Shown here one piece after another: positions 1 to 7,760 of a stretch of DNA of 49,482 nt. Position numbers and translations under genes: made by a program. Every line of letters begins with the position of its first letter. Positions within the stretch are counted from its first letter, which is position 1. The stretch spans positions 1 to 49,482 of the forward strand of contig JAAYDF010000302.1 of the NCBI GenBank assembly GCA_012729395.1, written 5' to 3'. The notes under the pieces are model-generated. The model searched no databases and was not told where the DNA came from. It saw only the letters and a program-made list of their open reading frames with translations. Source of the DNA: Phycisphaerae bacterium. GTDB lineage: Bacteria > Planctomycetota > Phycisphaerae > UBA1845 > PWPN01.

Positions 1-103
1 ACGGCGTCACCGCTATCCGCTCATGAAAAAGCCCCGACAAGAGCTGCGCCAAGAAATCGGAAAAACGTAACCGCCCCGCGGAACGCAACTTCCGCACGGC
101 AGT

Positions 104-200
104 ACCATTCGTGTCAGGATGATTTTTGCGGGGTCGCGAGGGCGGTTGCCAAAAGCTGAGTTGCGGGCAGCTCCGCAAAAATCATCCTGACACCATTTTT
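104..200. repeat. Family A palindromic repeat, copy 1
   Basis: Inverted arms at 111-131 and 173-193 (core TGTCAGGATGATTTTTGCGG and its complement) enclose a core with a GGCGGTTGCCAAAAGCTGAG segment. The core is in the opposite orientation to copies 2-6. The outer left end is degenerate: ACCATTC stands where the other copies have AAAAATG. The rest of 1-596 holds no gene I can support, apart from the leader of the PEP-CTERM gene that starts at 597. Confidence 0.85.
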
Positions 201-596
201 CTTCCGTTGTCCGGACTGCTAGGCATACAGAGGGGATAAAGAGGGGTTTACCAGACCTGTCGAGAAACCGCGTCGATTGGCCTTGCGAGAGGGCTGCCCC
301 CTGTCCCTTAGGGTGCTGACGGTGCGGCAGCCGACTTGTGAATCCCAGCCGAGAGCGAGATACTGGCTACGGATCATGTCCTGCCGTTCGCGTGGAGGGG
401 GCAGGTGTGCCGGCGCTTGCGTCCTGTGCACACGCAAGCCCCCGGAAAGGAGCAACACAGTCCTGTCCCTATCGTTCGCTGCGCTGCGGGCATCGGTATG
501 CCTAGGCCCAGTCCAGCGTGTCGGCATGGGCGGGCTACAGACTGTCGCTGTGGCGCGGCAGTCGGGTCATGGGTGGATCTGGTAAGGAGACGGACA

Positions 597-1202
597 ATGC
601 GTTCCTATTGTGTTCTGGTGCTGGCACTGGTCGCGATTTGCACCGCCTGCCCTGTCGTGCAAGGTGGGCTAACCGCGTGGGCTGAATGGAACCTGAAGCA
701 AGGAGAAGACGGTCACGAGGCCGCTGACTGGGAACAGGTGTGGGGCCGCGGTACCGGAGCCCCTGGTGCCACATGGAATCCGAGCCCCAGTGAGCCGGAG
801 GTCACCGTCACCTATAATCTTGCTCTGGGGCATACGTACTTCTTTGTGGACATGCCGAACTGGATCGACGACGAACCCCGCAAGAACATGAAGATTCAGT
901 TCAAGATGGGCTCGATGGGCTTCATTCCCACCATCTCGGTTCGGGGCATCGACTCAACGGTGCCGGATTGCACGGAGAGGATCGACAAGGTTGTATTGGA
1001 CTATCAGAAGATGACGGCGACCTACAAAGCCAGGATCTTCCCCAACCCTGACTACGAGCGCATCGGCATCACAATCCCCGATCACCCCAGCCTTGGCATG
1101 CCGGTCAGCCGCATCAGGATAGAGACGGAGTCCCTGCCGGAGCCGGCATCGATCGCACTGCTCGGACTCGGCCTGCTATTCGTGCGCAGGGCTCGGCGAT
1201 AG
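597..1202 (+). CDS. PEP-CTERM sorting-domain protein
   Basis: A secreted protein of 201 residues. The N-terminus is a hydrophobic signal peptide (residues 1-23). The C-terminus (about 181-201) has PEP, then a hydrophobic stretch LLGLGLLF, then the basic tail RRARR. That tripartite end is the PEP-CTERM signal recognised by exosortase in Gram-negative bacteria and planctomycetes. The ATG at 597 is chosen because AAGGAGA at 584-590 is well spaced and the signal peptide starts there; a longer reading frame to 405 has no ribosome site. The central region is mostly beta-like and matches no family I recognise. The stop lies 10 bp before family A copy 2. No exosortase gene is in the window. Confidence 0.85.
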   Translation: MRSYCVLVLALVAICTACPVVQGGLTAWAEWNLKQGEDGHEAADWEQVWGRGTGAPGATWNPSPSEPEVTVTYNLALGHTYFFVDMPNWIDDEPRKNMKIQFKMGSMGFIPTISVRGIDSTVPDCTERIDKVVLDYQKMTATYKARIFPNPDYERIGITIPDHPSLGMPVSRIRIETESLPEPASIALLGLGLLFVRRARR

Positions 1203-1211
1203 GCCGCTAGG

Positions 1212-1297
1212 AAAATGGTGTCAGGATGATTTTCTGGGCGGGTTGCGGTCTGTGTGCCGCCTCTGCGGTAGTGCAAAAATCATCCTGACACCATTTT
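1212..1297. repeat. Family A palindromic repeat, copy 2
   Basis: Arms 1212-1233 and 1275-1297 (AAAATGGTGTCAGGATGATT and complement) are nearly perfect. The core is shorter and more diverged than in the other copies. It sits between two genes on the same strand, directly after a stop codon, where it could end transcription. Confidence 0.9.
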
Positions 1298-1331
1298 CGT
1301 TGTTGGGTTGCTGATCCTGTGCCTGCCTTGT

Positions 1332-2111
1332 ATGTTGCGGGCCATGACTCAGGCGGATGGGCAGGAACAAGGTTCTCGTTGGCGATGGCTGTTTCGTCAT
1401 CGGCCGGCGTTCAATGCCATGATTCCGCCCGACGCCCGGGTCGATCCCGATCGGTTTCCCGAGGAAGAGTTTCCCCTCTACTGCCCCAAGTGCGATTACC
1501 TGCTGCGCGGCCTGCCCGGCAACCGCTGCCCGGAGTGCGGCCAGGCATTCGACCGCGGCAGACTGCTCGTCGAGCAGTACGTGATCCAGCAGGGCAAGCC
1601 AACTTGGCCACCTGCGAAGCGATACGCCAAGAAGACTGCAGTGATCGGCCTCATCCTACTCCTCGCCAGCCTCCTTCTGGTCATCGGTGACATCTACTCC
1701 ATGTTCCACCACCTGAGAAGGTTATTACCTGTTTCCGTGGTCAAGATTGCGATGGGGTTTGCGGCTTTCGCGGGACTCGTCGTTCTGTCGGCTTCTTTGG
1801 TATATTCTTATTGGCCCGATCCTGCCAAGAAAAGCCGCCAGGTCTTCGACGCGATCGATCAGACCAGCGAATCCTATCGCCGGGCACAGAGATGGGGACA
1901 GAGGGTATGGCTCGTGATCTTTGTGCCGTTTGCCGCCTACATCTTGTATGACCTCTGCGCGGCGGGTTGCTACGCGCATGGCTACTACTCTCAGCACCCT
2001 GAAGCCATGCTGCCAGCAGTCGGGATTGGTCTCGGCGCGGGAGCCTTGATCGTGGGCATTCATGCCCTCGTAGCGCGGCTGTACCGCCGGCACATCCGGG
2101 ACAAACGCTGA
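1332..2111 (+). CDS. Zinc-ribbon membrane protein of unknown function
   Basis: A protein of about 259 residues. A CPKCDYLLRGLPGNRCPECG zinc ribbon (Cys at about 51, 54, 66 and 69) is followed by four likely membrane helices (about 103-125, 138-162, 193-218 and 227-247). This layout of a short zinc ribbon before membrane helices is common in planctomycete proteins, but the role is unknown. The start is uncertain: ATG at 1332 or 1344, or TTG at 1308, and none has a clear ribosome site. Family A repeats flank the gene closely on both sides (1212-1297 and 2133-2229). Confidence 0.7.
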   Translation: MLRAMTQADGQEQGSRWRWLFRHRPAFNAMIPPDARVDPDRFPEEEFPLYCPKCDYLLRGLPGNRCPECGQAFDRGRLLVEQYVIQQGKPTWPPAKRYAKKTAVIGLILLLASLLLVIGDIYSMFHHLRRLLPVSVVKIAMGFAAFAGLVVLSASLVYSYWPDPAKKSRQVFDAIDQTSESYRRAQRWGQRVWLVIFVPFAAYILYDLCAAGCYAHGYYSQHPEAMLPAVGIGLGAGALIVGIHALVARLYRRHIRDKR

Positions 2112-2132
2112 CCGCCGATGCCGGGTGAGCGG

Positions 2133-2229
2133 AAAAATGGTGTCAGGATGATTTTCTCCGAGTGGTCCGCAACTCAGCTTTTGGCAACCGCTCCTGCGGC
2201 CGCGCAAAAATCATCCTGACACCATTTTT
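2133..2229. repeat. Family A palindromic repeat, copy 3
   Basis: Arms at 2133-2155 and 2205-2229 are the same as in other copies; the core contains CCGCAACTCAGCTTTTGGCA, which is the reverse complement of the copy 1 core. It lies between two convergent genes (stops at 2111 on + and 2240 on -), which fits use as a two-way terminator. Confidence 0.92.
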
Positions 2230-2239
2230 CGGACTTCAG

Positions 2240-3178
2240 CTACGCGAGAAGCCCTTGTTCTTTCAAGAACAGGTCTGCTTCGGCACGCAGGGGGAAGGAA
2301 ACCTGCGTCCCGATTCTGGTGACCGAGAGGGCCGCGACCGCATTGGCGCGCAGAACGGCGTCGCGCATCGGCGCGCCTTCACTGAGAAAAACCGCGAGGC
2401 TGCCGATGAAGGCATCACCCGCACCGGTCGGGTCGACGGCTTTGATCCGGACTGCCGAGATGTGCTCCACCTTGTTCTTGTCTGCCAACAGTGCACCGCG
2501 CTCGCCGAGGGTGAGAAGGACAGTCTTCGGTCCGCGCTCAAGCAAAGCGCGGGCAGCGTCGGTGGCTTGTTCGAGCGTATTCACAGGCATACCCGTCAGC
2601 AGTTCGGTTTCCGTTTCGTTGGGTGCGCAGATGTCCGCCAGCCGTAGCAGTTCGTCTGGCAGGGGGGCGGCTGGGGCGGGGTTGAGGATGGTCCGTACGT
2701 TGCCGGACTTGGCGATGCGGAACGCTTCGAGCGTCGTCTCGATCGGGATTTCGAGCTGGCAGACCAGCAGCGAGGCCGAGAGGATCGCCTCACGGGCGGC
2801 TTGTGCATCAGCAGGTGACAACCCCATGTTTGCCCCAGGAACGATGACGATGAAGTTCTTGGCATGGTCATCCACGAAAATGGGGGCAACGCCCGAGGAG
2901 AGCACGTCATCGAAGAGAACATGGGAGGTGTCAATGCCCTGCGTGCGGTAGTTCTTGAGGGTTCCCTCGCCAAAGACATCGCGTCCCAGCTTGGTCACCA
3001 TTGTGACCAGCGCGCCCAGTTTGGCCGCCATCACCGCCTGGTTTGCCCCCTTACCGCCATAGCCCATGTGAAACGAGTTGCCCACCAGGGTCTCGCCCAA
3101 TCTGGGCAGGCGCGGTACCTGTGAAATGAGGTCAATGTTCGAGCTGCCGACGACGCAAATTCGGGATGCTTGGGTCAT
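2240..3178 (-). CDS. rbsK: Ribokinase (PfkB family)
   Basis: A cytoplasmic sugar kinase of 312 residues, close to the usual size (E. coli RbsK has 309), predicted to phosphorylate D-ribose with ATP to ribose 5-phosphate. The N-terminal PfkB signature GGKGANQA is at 41-48, and the C-terminal signature DPTGAGDAF at 249-257 places the catalytic base at Asp255. NPAPA (166-170) and NETE (187-190) are also typical of ribokinases. I chose the ATG at 3178 because AAGGA lies 7 nt upstream; an ATG at 3184 is too close to that site. No ribose transporter or repressor is adjacent. Other PfkB sugars cannot be excluded. Confidence 0.9.
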   Translation of the reverse strand: MTQASRICVVGSSNIDLISQVPRLPRLGETLVGNSFHMGYGGKGANQAVMAAKLGALVTMVTKLGRDVFGEGTLKNYRTQGIDTSHVLFDDVLSSGVAPIFVDDHAKNFIVIVPGANMGLSPADAQAAREAILSASLLVCQLEIPIETTLEAFRIAKSGNVRTILNPAPAAPLPDELLRLADICAPNETETELLTGMPVNTLEQATDAARALLERGPKTVLLTLGERGALLADKNKVEHISAVRIKAVDPTGAGDAFIGSLAVFLSEGAPMRDAVLRANAVAALSVTRIGTQVSFPLRAEADLFLKEQGLLA

Positions 3179-3394
3179 CGTCATTTCCTTGTTCGCATGG
3201 GCTTGCGCTCTCGCCCTGCCTTTTGCGGTTCTATGTTCTGCTTTGGCACGGAGCATGCGTACCTTGTTCGACATTGTGTCTGCGAAGGCACTCAGGAGCA
3301 ATAGCAGGAATGTCAGCTTCGGTCGGAAGACGCGGTCAATCAATCGGTTCGATGATGCAGGGGACAGCGTGGGGTGGGCGTCTGTGGCGAGACT

Positions 3395-3496
3395 AAAAAA
3401 TGGTGTCAGGATGATTTTTAGGGAGCAGGTTGCAGCTCAGTCCTCGGCACGGCAACCGCCCTCGCGGCCCTGAGAAAATCATCCTGACACCATTTT
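3395..3496. repeat. Family A palindromic repeat, copy 4
   Basis: Outer arms match (AAAAAATGGTGTCAGGATGA and complement), but the inner stem is less well paired than in copies 3, 5 and 6. It lies in the 465-bp gap between the divergent genes rbsK and the second PEP-CTERM gene; the rest of that gap shows only the promoter at 3503-3526. Confidence 0.88.
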
Positions 3497-3502
3497 CTTC
3501 GG

Positions 3503-3526
3503 AGTACCGGTCGGTTCGGCTATAAT
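3503..3526 (+). promoter_or_regulatory. Probable promoter of the second PEP-CTERM gene
   Basis: A perfect TATAAT (3521-3526) stands in GC-rich DNA about 118 nt upstream of the start at 3644. The -35 region is weak (TTCGGA before a 17-nt spacer) and abuts the right end of family A copy 4. Inferred from pattern only. Confidence 0.45.
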
Positions 3527-3643
3527 GGGAATCGTGCCGGACATAGTGGCGTGTCGCGGGTGAGATAGAACGACTGACGGCCGGTCCGGACTTCAGACGG
3601 CGAAGGCGAGTTGCCCCCGCTACAATTCAGGAGGGAATCAACC

Positions 3644-4390
3644 ATGTCCAAGAGCGAAGCCATTGTGGGCATGACACTTGTTCTGTGGGCGTGCGGAAGC
3701 GTAACCGCAGTCTGTCTGCAAGACGACTTCGAAAGCTACCAGACACAAGCGGAGTTCGAGGCGGCTTGGCCTCGGGTGTATACGGGCAGCTCGCTTGCGC
3801 TGATTCAGGGCTTCGGCCGCAGTGGCCAGCAATCGGTACGCAGCGAGGTCTTTTCCACGGGCACCCACCGCAACTATCGCAACCTCAACAGTTTCACCGC
3901 ATGCCAGGGGACGGACGCCAACCCGCTCAAGTTCGAGTTCTGGATCTACGTCGACAGCAGCTCGCCGAGTATGCGTGAGTACACATCGCTGTACGCCTAC
4001 AGCGGCGACGGCTATGGCCAGGGGAGCCTGACCGGCATGATCTCGATGGGACTTTACAGCGATTACTACTTCGATGCCCGCACTTTGTACGGCGGGTCGA
4101 GCGGGTCGAGCGGCTGGATCGCCCTGAGCATTCCGCGGACCCTTGGCTGGCATCGCATGACCGCGCTGATCAAGAGCGCACGCGTCGAGTATTACGTGGA
4201 CGGTAGCTTGGGCGGGCAGGATACGTTTCAATCGGTCGCTTTTGACGCGGTGGTACTGGGCTCCGGCCTGACCTCGCTTGGCGGGCAGTCGACTTTCTAT
4301 GACGACATTGTGGTGGCCGTCATCCCTGAGCCAGCCACGATTCTGCTGTTAAGCCTTGGACTTGTGCGCCGAAAAAGAGTGTCAGGATGA
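3644..4390 (+). CDS. PEP-CTERM protein, stop codon inside a repeat
   Basis: A secreted protein of 248 residues. After a signal peptide (1-25), the mature part begins DDFESYQTQAEFEAAW, an opening often seen in PEP-CTERM proteins with a lectin/LamG-like beta-sandwich; the central domain looks like one, but that is an inference. The C-terminus is PEPATILLLSLGLVRRKR plus VSG, a PEP-CTERM signal. AGGAGGGA at 3629-3636 supports the ATG at 3644. The last five residues (KRVSG) and the TGA are encoded by family A copy 5, which starts at 4372, so the present gene end was made or altered by the repeat. The protein probably sits at the cell surface after exosortase processing. Confidence 0.85.
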   Translation: MSKSEAIVGMTLVLWACGSVTAVCLQDDFESYQTQAEFEAAWPRVYTGSSLALIQGFGRSGQQSVRSEVFSTGTHRNYRNLNSFTACQGTDANPLKFEFWIYVDSSSPSMREYTSLYAYSGDGYGQGSLTGMISMGLYSDYYFDARTLYGGSSGSSGWIALSIPRTLGWHRMTALIKSARVEYYVDGSLGGQDTFQSVAFDAVVLGSGLTSLGGQSTFYDDIVVAVIPEPATILLLSLGLVRRKRVSG

Positions 4391-4468
4391 TTTTTGTGGA
4401 GCAGGTTGCGGCTCAGTTTTTGGCAACCGCCCCTGCGGCCGCGCAAAAATCATCCTGACACTATTTTT
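4372..4468. repeat. Family A palindromic repeat, copy 5 (overlaps a gene end)
   Basis: It spans the gap between two convergent genes and overlaps the 3' end of the PEP-CTERM gene. Both arms read AGTGTCAGG where other copies read GGTGTCAGG, so a G-C pair of the stem has become A-T. Flanking bases extend the stem (CGCCGAAAAA at left, TTTTTCGGCG at right). Confidence 0.92.
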
Positions 4469-4477
4469 CGGCGGGTA

Positions 4478-5650
4478 TCAGCGCGCGGGTCGCTGTTGGG
4501 CCAGCAGTGAGAAGATCACCTCCGCGTAGAGTCGATGGCCGAAGTCGTTCGGGTGATTCACGCCGTTGCCGGTCAGGTCAAGGTGCGGCTTGCGGGTCAG
4601 CATGGCCTCCCAGACGGAGGATAAATCCGCGAGAGCGATGCCCGGACCGACCATTTTTCGCATCGCATCCCGGTATTGGAGGACTCGGTCCGGATTGGCC
4701 AACCGCCAATCCTTGTTGGGCAGCATGGAGGCGACCAGGATGAACTCCGCGTTCGGCCGGGCCGCGCGCACGGCGGCCATCTGTCCCTTGAGATTGGCGA
4801 TGAACGTCTCGGCGGAGCAGGTCTCGCCTTCGCCGGTGCTGTCGTTCATGCCCCAAGCGAGAATGACCAGGTCCGGTTTCTCGGCCGCGACCGGGCCGAT
4901 ATGCTCTAGTCCCCAGGCGGAGGTCCGGCCGCCTTCAGAGTGGTTGGTAAACGAAATCTCCGACCGGTAGGCACGCCCGAGGTTCGCCGCCAGCAGTTCC
5001 CCGTATGCGGGCTGGAACGGCGGGGTATTCGCCCATTTCGACGCATTGCAGCCGGTGGAAATGCTGTCCCCGAACAAGACGAGCTTCAGCGGGGCGCCCT
5101 GACGCAGGATAGCGATCGTCCTGGGCAACTCTCGCTCGGCGAAGCGTGGTGGCGGCACGTCCCACGACGCGGCGTCCAGCTTGTAGGTGTAGGTGACCAA
5201 GGTCTGCATGTCGGCGTATTCGTGGCCGGCCGCGAACAGGATATCGCCTTTCCCGTCCCGTCGGACCAACCCGAAGGGCTGGCTGCCCAAAGGTGGCGTG
5301 AGTTCCTCCGTCGTTCGTGCGGGGATTGCCGACCCGGCCGGCAGGGTGAGCTGCCGCGACCCCGTCACAAGGAGGTAATCCTGCCCCTCTTTGTAGATGG
5401 TCTTACCGTCCGAGCTGGTGACCGATCGGATTGCCGTTGGCTCGAACAGCAGCGACGCGGTGGCCTGTCCGCCGTCCGCGGGCTTGATGAACAGCACGCT
5501 TTCGCCGGTCATCGTTGCGGTGTCCCAGAACGGCCGGCTTACGTCGGTGAACGCCGGGGCCGTAGTCGGGCCGGCCCCCATGGCCCCGGAGACGTGCATA
5601 ACGACGCATGCCGCCGACAGAACGCTCATTGTGGCAAACCGCATTCTCAT
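4478..5650 (-). CDS. Secreted SGNH/GDSL-family hydrolase
   Basis: A protein of 390 residues with a signal peptide (1-26), an N-terminal beta-rich domain (about 30-180) and a C-terminal SGNH hydrolase domain (about 186-385). The catalytic blocks are visible: Ser196 in FGDSIS, the glycine block in NHSEGG (236-241), Asn269 in GMND, and Asp369/His372 in HPNDFGH. Such enzymes cleave ester bonds, in planctomycetes often acetyl or other acyl groups on polysaccharides; the substrate is unknown. The ATG at 5650 starts the signal peptide; a longer frame would run back into the family A repeat. It is convergent with the PEP-CTERM gene and separated from it by copy 5. Confidence 0.88.
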   Translation of the reverse strand: MRMRFATMSVLSAACVVMHVSGAMGAGPTTAPAFTDVSRPFWDTATMTGESVLFIKPADGGQATASLLFEPTAIRSVTSSDGKTIYKEGQDYLLVTGSRQLTLPAGSAIPARTTEELTPPLGSQPFGLVRRDGKGDILFAAGHEYADMQTLVTYTYKLDAASWDVPPPRFAERELPRTIAILRQGAPLKLVLFGDSISTGCNASKWANTPPFQPAYGELLAANLGRAYRSEISFTNHSEGGRTSAWGLEHIGPVAAEKPDLVILAWGMNDSTGEGETCSAETFIANLKGQMAAVRAARPNAEFILVASMLPNKDWRLANPDRVLQYRDAMRKMVGPGIALADLSSVWEAMLTRKPHLDLTGNGVNHPNDFGHRLYAEVIFSLLAQQRPAR

Positions 5651-5672
5651 GTAGGTACGCCTCACAGGGCGG

Positions 5673-5768
5673 AAAATGGTGTCAGGATGATTTTTGCGGG
5701 GCGGGCCGCAATTCGGCTTTCGGCAACCGCCCCTGCGGCCCCGCAAAAATCATCCTGACACCATTTTT
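5673..5768. repeat. Family A palindromic repeat, copy 6 (best preserved)
   Basis: Arms 5673-5701 and 5739-5767 form a perfect 29-bp inverted repeat around a 37-bp core. Flanking GCGG and CCGC lengthen the stem. It lies between the start of the SGNH gene and the stop of the DUF1080 gene (5789), 20 bp from the latter. Confidence 0.95.
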
Positions 5769-5788
5769 CCGCTAGGTGGTCTCATCGC

Positions 5789-6508
5789 TCAGTCCTTCAG
5801 TGGTCGCAGCCGGATGTTGCGGTACTCGATGGGAGCGCCCTCGGACTGCAAACTGATTCTGCCCCGGGTGACGCTGCAGTCGGTGGCGTGGTTGACCAGC
5901 ACACCGTTGACCTTGACCAGTACCTCATCGCCCCGGCAAGTGATCTCCATGTGGTTCCATTCGCCCAGGGGCTTCTCGACATCATTCACCAGTCGCAAAT
6001 GCCGACGGTCTTTGCGGCGGTTCTCGATATCGGTCACCTTCAACTGCGTGCCGATGATCCAGAAATCGCCCGCGGCATTGTGCTGGAGCTGCACTTCGAT
6101 CGACTTGGGCCAGATGCCCAAGGCCCCCGGTGTCGAGGTATGTACGAGGACGCCGTTGTTGCCCGGCTTGGAGCCCTCAGGCCATCGCCACTCGACATCG
6201 AGGACGTAATTCTCGTACTCATCGATCGTCGCGATGTACCCGACCGGATTGCCCCTGCATCGCAGGACGCCGTCGCTGACCGACCAGACATCCTCCATTT
6301 TCGCCTCAGGTACGTTGAGCACATGCGTCCAGCCGGTCAGGTCGCGGCCGTTGAACAGCTCGATCGTCTCGATCGCGGGCTCGGCGGTTTCGGGTGCGGT
6401 TGTCGCGGGTGCACTGCTTGCGGCCGGCGGCGGACCGGCCTGCTGCCGCGATTCGCAGCCGAACCCAATCATCATCGCCATCGCTATGAGAAACGTGTAG
6501 TGCCGCAT
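5789..6508 (-). CDS. DUF1080 (3-keto-disaccharide hydrolase-type) lipoprotein
   Basis: A lipoprotein of 239 residues: signal peptide with lipobox GFGC (Cys18), a low-complexity Ala/Pro/Thr linker (about 22-45), then a DUF1080 domain beginning ELFNGRDLTGW (about 50-60) and ending IEYRNIRLRPL. DUF1080 is a concanavalin-like sandwich domain now named 3-keto-disaccharide hydrolase; planctomycetes carry many copies. Characteristic stretches here are NNGVLVH, EVQLQ and EWNHMEI. AAGGAGA upstream of the ATG at 6508 fixes the start. It probably acts at the outer membrane or periplasm in glycan use. The exact substrate is unknown. Confidence 0.88.
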   Translation of the reverse strand: MRHYTFLIAMAMMIGFGCESRQQAGPPPAASSAPATTAPETAEPAIETIELFNGRDLTGWTHVLNVPEAKMEDVWSVSDGVLRCRGNPVGYIATIDEYENYVLDVEWRWPEGSKPGNNGVLVHTSTPGALGIWPKSIEVQLQHNAAGDFWIIGTQLKVTDIENRRKDRRHLRLVNDVEKPLGEWNHMEITCRGDEVLVKVNGVLVNHATDCSVTRGRISLQSEGAPIEYRNIRLRPLKD

Positions 6509-6581
6509 GTGGGTCTCCTTGGAGTCAATCCCTCACGGGGGCCGCCACATCGCCGTGTTCGTTCGTTGCCGACTTGGCGGG

Positions 6582-6590
6582 ATTATAGCA
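6582..6590 (-). promoter_or_regulatory. Extended -10 promoter of the DUF1080 gene
   Basis: On the minus strand the sequence reads TGCTATAAT, a perfect -10 hexamer with the TGN extension, about 74 nt upstream of the ATG at 6508. No good -35 hexamer is present, as expected for extended -10 promoters. The remainder of 6509-7074 holds no gene I can support. Confidence 0.55.
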
Positions 6591-6717
6591 TGGTGCCCGT
6601 TTCCAGTCTCGGCAGCGAATGCATTGCCCGGACCAAGGCAACTTGTTGCTGTTCGTCCCCCAGCGAATCGGCACCCCGGCCGATTCTGGCGCGCACCCCA
6701 ATGTACCCGCAATCGCC

Positions 6718-6752
6718 GGCGTACGTGTTGAGCGTCCTCGGAAGGAGGACAG
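6718..6752. repeat. 19-bp dispersed repeat followed by a hairpin (copy 1)
   Basis: GGCGTACGTGTTGAGCGTC (6718-6736) recurs exactly at 38393-38411. Here its last bases start a hairpin GTCCTC-GGAAG-GAGGAC (to about 6750). No function is known to me. Confidence 0.6.
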
Positions 6753-7074
6753 GCACTTTATTGCCTTGAAGCCCTTCTGACGCAACGGTATGACCATGCC
6801 CTCAAGTGACTGATCCACGTGCCAAGCCTCCAGGTCGGCAAAGAAGAGCCAGTCCCCGGATGCTCAACACGCACTCGCTGGGCGACGTTGCGGGGGCGTG
6901 CCGGTCGCGACATAATGCGGCGGAAAGCCGACGAGGTCGCGGCCGGTGAGTCGCAGCGGCTTCGGAGCATGCAGTGGTCGGCAGAGAGGCTTCGAAGCGC
7001 GTGCGGCAGAGCTGAAAACCGCCCCTTGGGTTGGGGGCTTCCCGCACCCTCTCGCCAGCCAGGAGTTCAGGTAC

Positions 7075-7725
7075 ATGCAAGGCAGTGAAATCATCGCGCA
7101 GATGGAGGCGACCGGCGTGGTCGCGATCCTGCGGGCATCCAGCAGTGCGGAGCTGATCGACGTCGTCAAGGCGTTACACGAAGGCGGGCTGACCTGCATC
7201 GAGGTGACCATGACCACGCCGCACGCCCTGAAGGTCATCTCCGAGGCTCGCGAGGCGTGCGGGGATACGGCGGCGATCGGGGTGGGCACGGTGCTGGACG
7301 CGGAGACGGCACGGTCGGCCATCCTGGCGGGCGCCCAGTTCGTGGTGACGCCCATCCTCGATCCACCGACCATCGAGTTGTGCCGGCGATACGGCGTGCC
7401 GATCACGCCCGGGGCACTGACGCCGACCGAGATCGTGCGGGCTTGGCAGGCGGGCGCGGATATGGTCAAGGTCTTCCCCACAAGCGGGCTGGGAGCGTCG
7501 TACATCCGCGATCTGAAAGGGCCGTTGCCGCAGATCAAGCTGTTGCCGACCGGCGGCGTGAATCTGAATACGGTGGCGGAGTTCATCCGTGCGGGCTCGT
7601 CGGCGGTTGGCGTGGGAACCGCCCTGGTGAGCAAGGAGGCGCTGCGGCAGCGCGATTTCACGGGTATCCGGGCGACCGCCGCGGAGTTCCTCAAACACGT
7701 GCAGGCCGCCCGGCAGGCAGGGTGA
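7075..7725 (+). CDS. eda: KDPG/KHG aldolase family protein
   Basis: A cytoplasmic class I aldolase of 216 residues, the normal size for the family, which splits 2-keto-3-deoxy-6-phosphogluconate (or the galactonate form) into pyruvate and glyceraldehyde 3-phosphate. The Schiff-base lysine is Lys132 in MVKVFPTS, and the base is Glu43 in IEVTMTTP. The phosphate-binding segment LLPTGGVN (157-164) is present. At the position of the E. coli Eda arginine (EVTLRT) there is Thr47, as in some non-enteric homologues, so substrate choice may differ. The ATG at 7075 has AGGAG 9 nt upstream. The next gene follows within 36 bp, so they may be co-transcribed. Confidence 0.85.
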   Translation: MQGSEIIAQMEATGVVAILRASSSAELIDVVKALHEGGLTCIEVTMTTPHALKVISEAREACGDTAAIGVGTVLDAETARSAILAGAQFVVTPILDPPTIELCRRYGVPITPGALTPTEIVRAWQAGADMVKVFPTSGLGASYIRDLKGPLPQIKLLPTGGVNLNTVAEFIRAGSSAVGVGTALVSKEALRQRDFTGIRATAAEFLKHVQAARQAG

Positions 7726-7760
7726 CTACCGCCGCTTCGGCGATTCAGCGAGCAGGGCTC

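Noticed and set aside
2-70. A reading frame at the left edge that ends at 68-70 and could be the end of an upstream gene.
   Set aside because: Only 22 residues are visible and none is recognisable, so a coding call cannot be supported.
405-596. A riboswitch-like region upstream of the first PEP-CTERM gene (CACACGCAAGCC resembles part of a GEMM motif).
   Set aside because: The remaining conserved parts of the motif are missing, so the similarity is not sufficient.
104-5768. Family A elements as integron attC sites separating gene cassettes.
   Set aside because: attC sites need GTTRRRY and RYYYAAC core sites and cassettes mainly in one orientation. These arms have neither core site, genes point both ways, and no integrase is present.
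6525-6818. A 97-residue minus-strand reading frame in the gap before the aldolase gene.
   Set aside because: It has no ribosome site or recognisable domain and spans the dispersed 19-bp repeat and a promoter.
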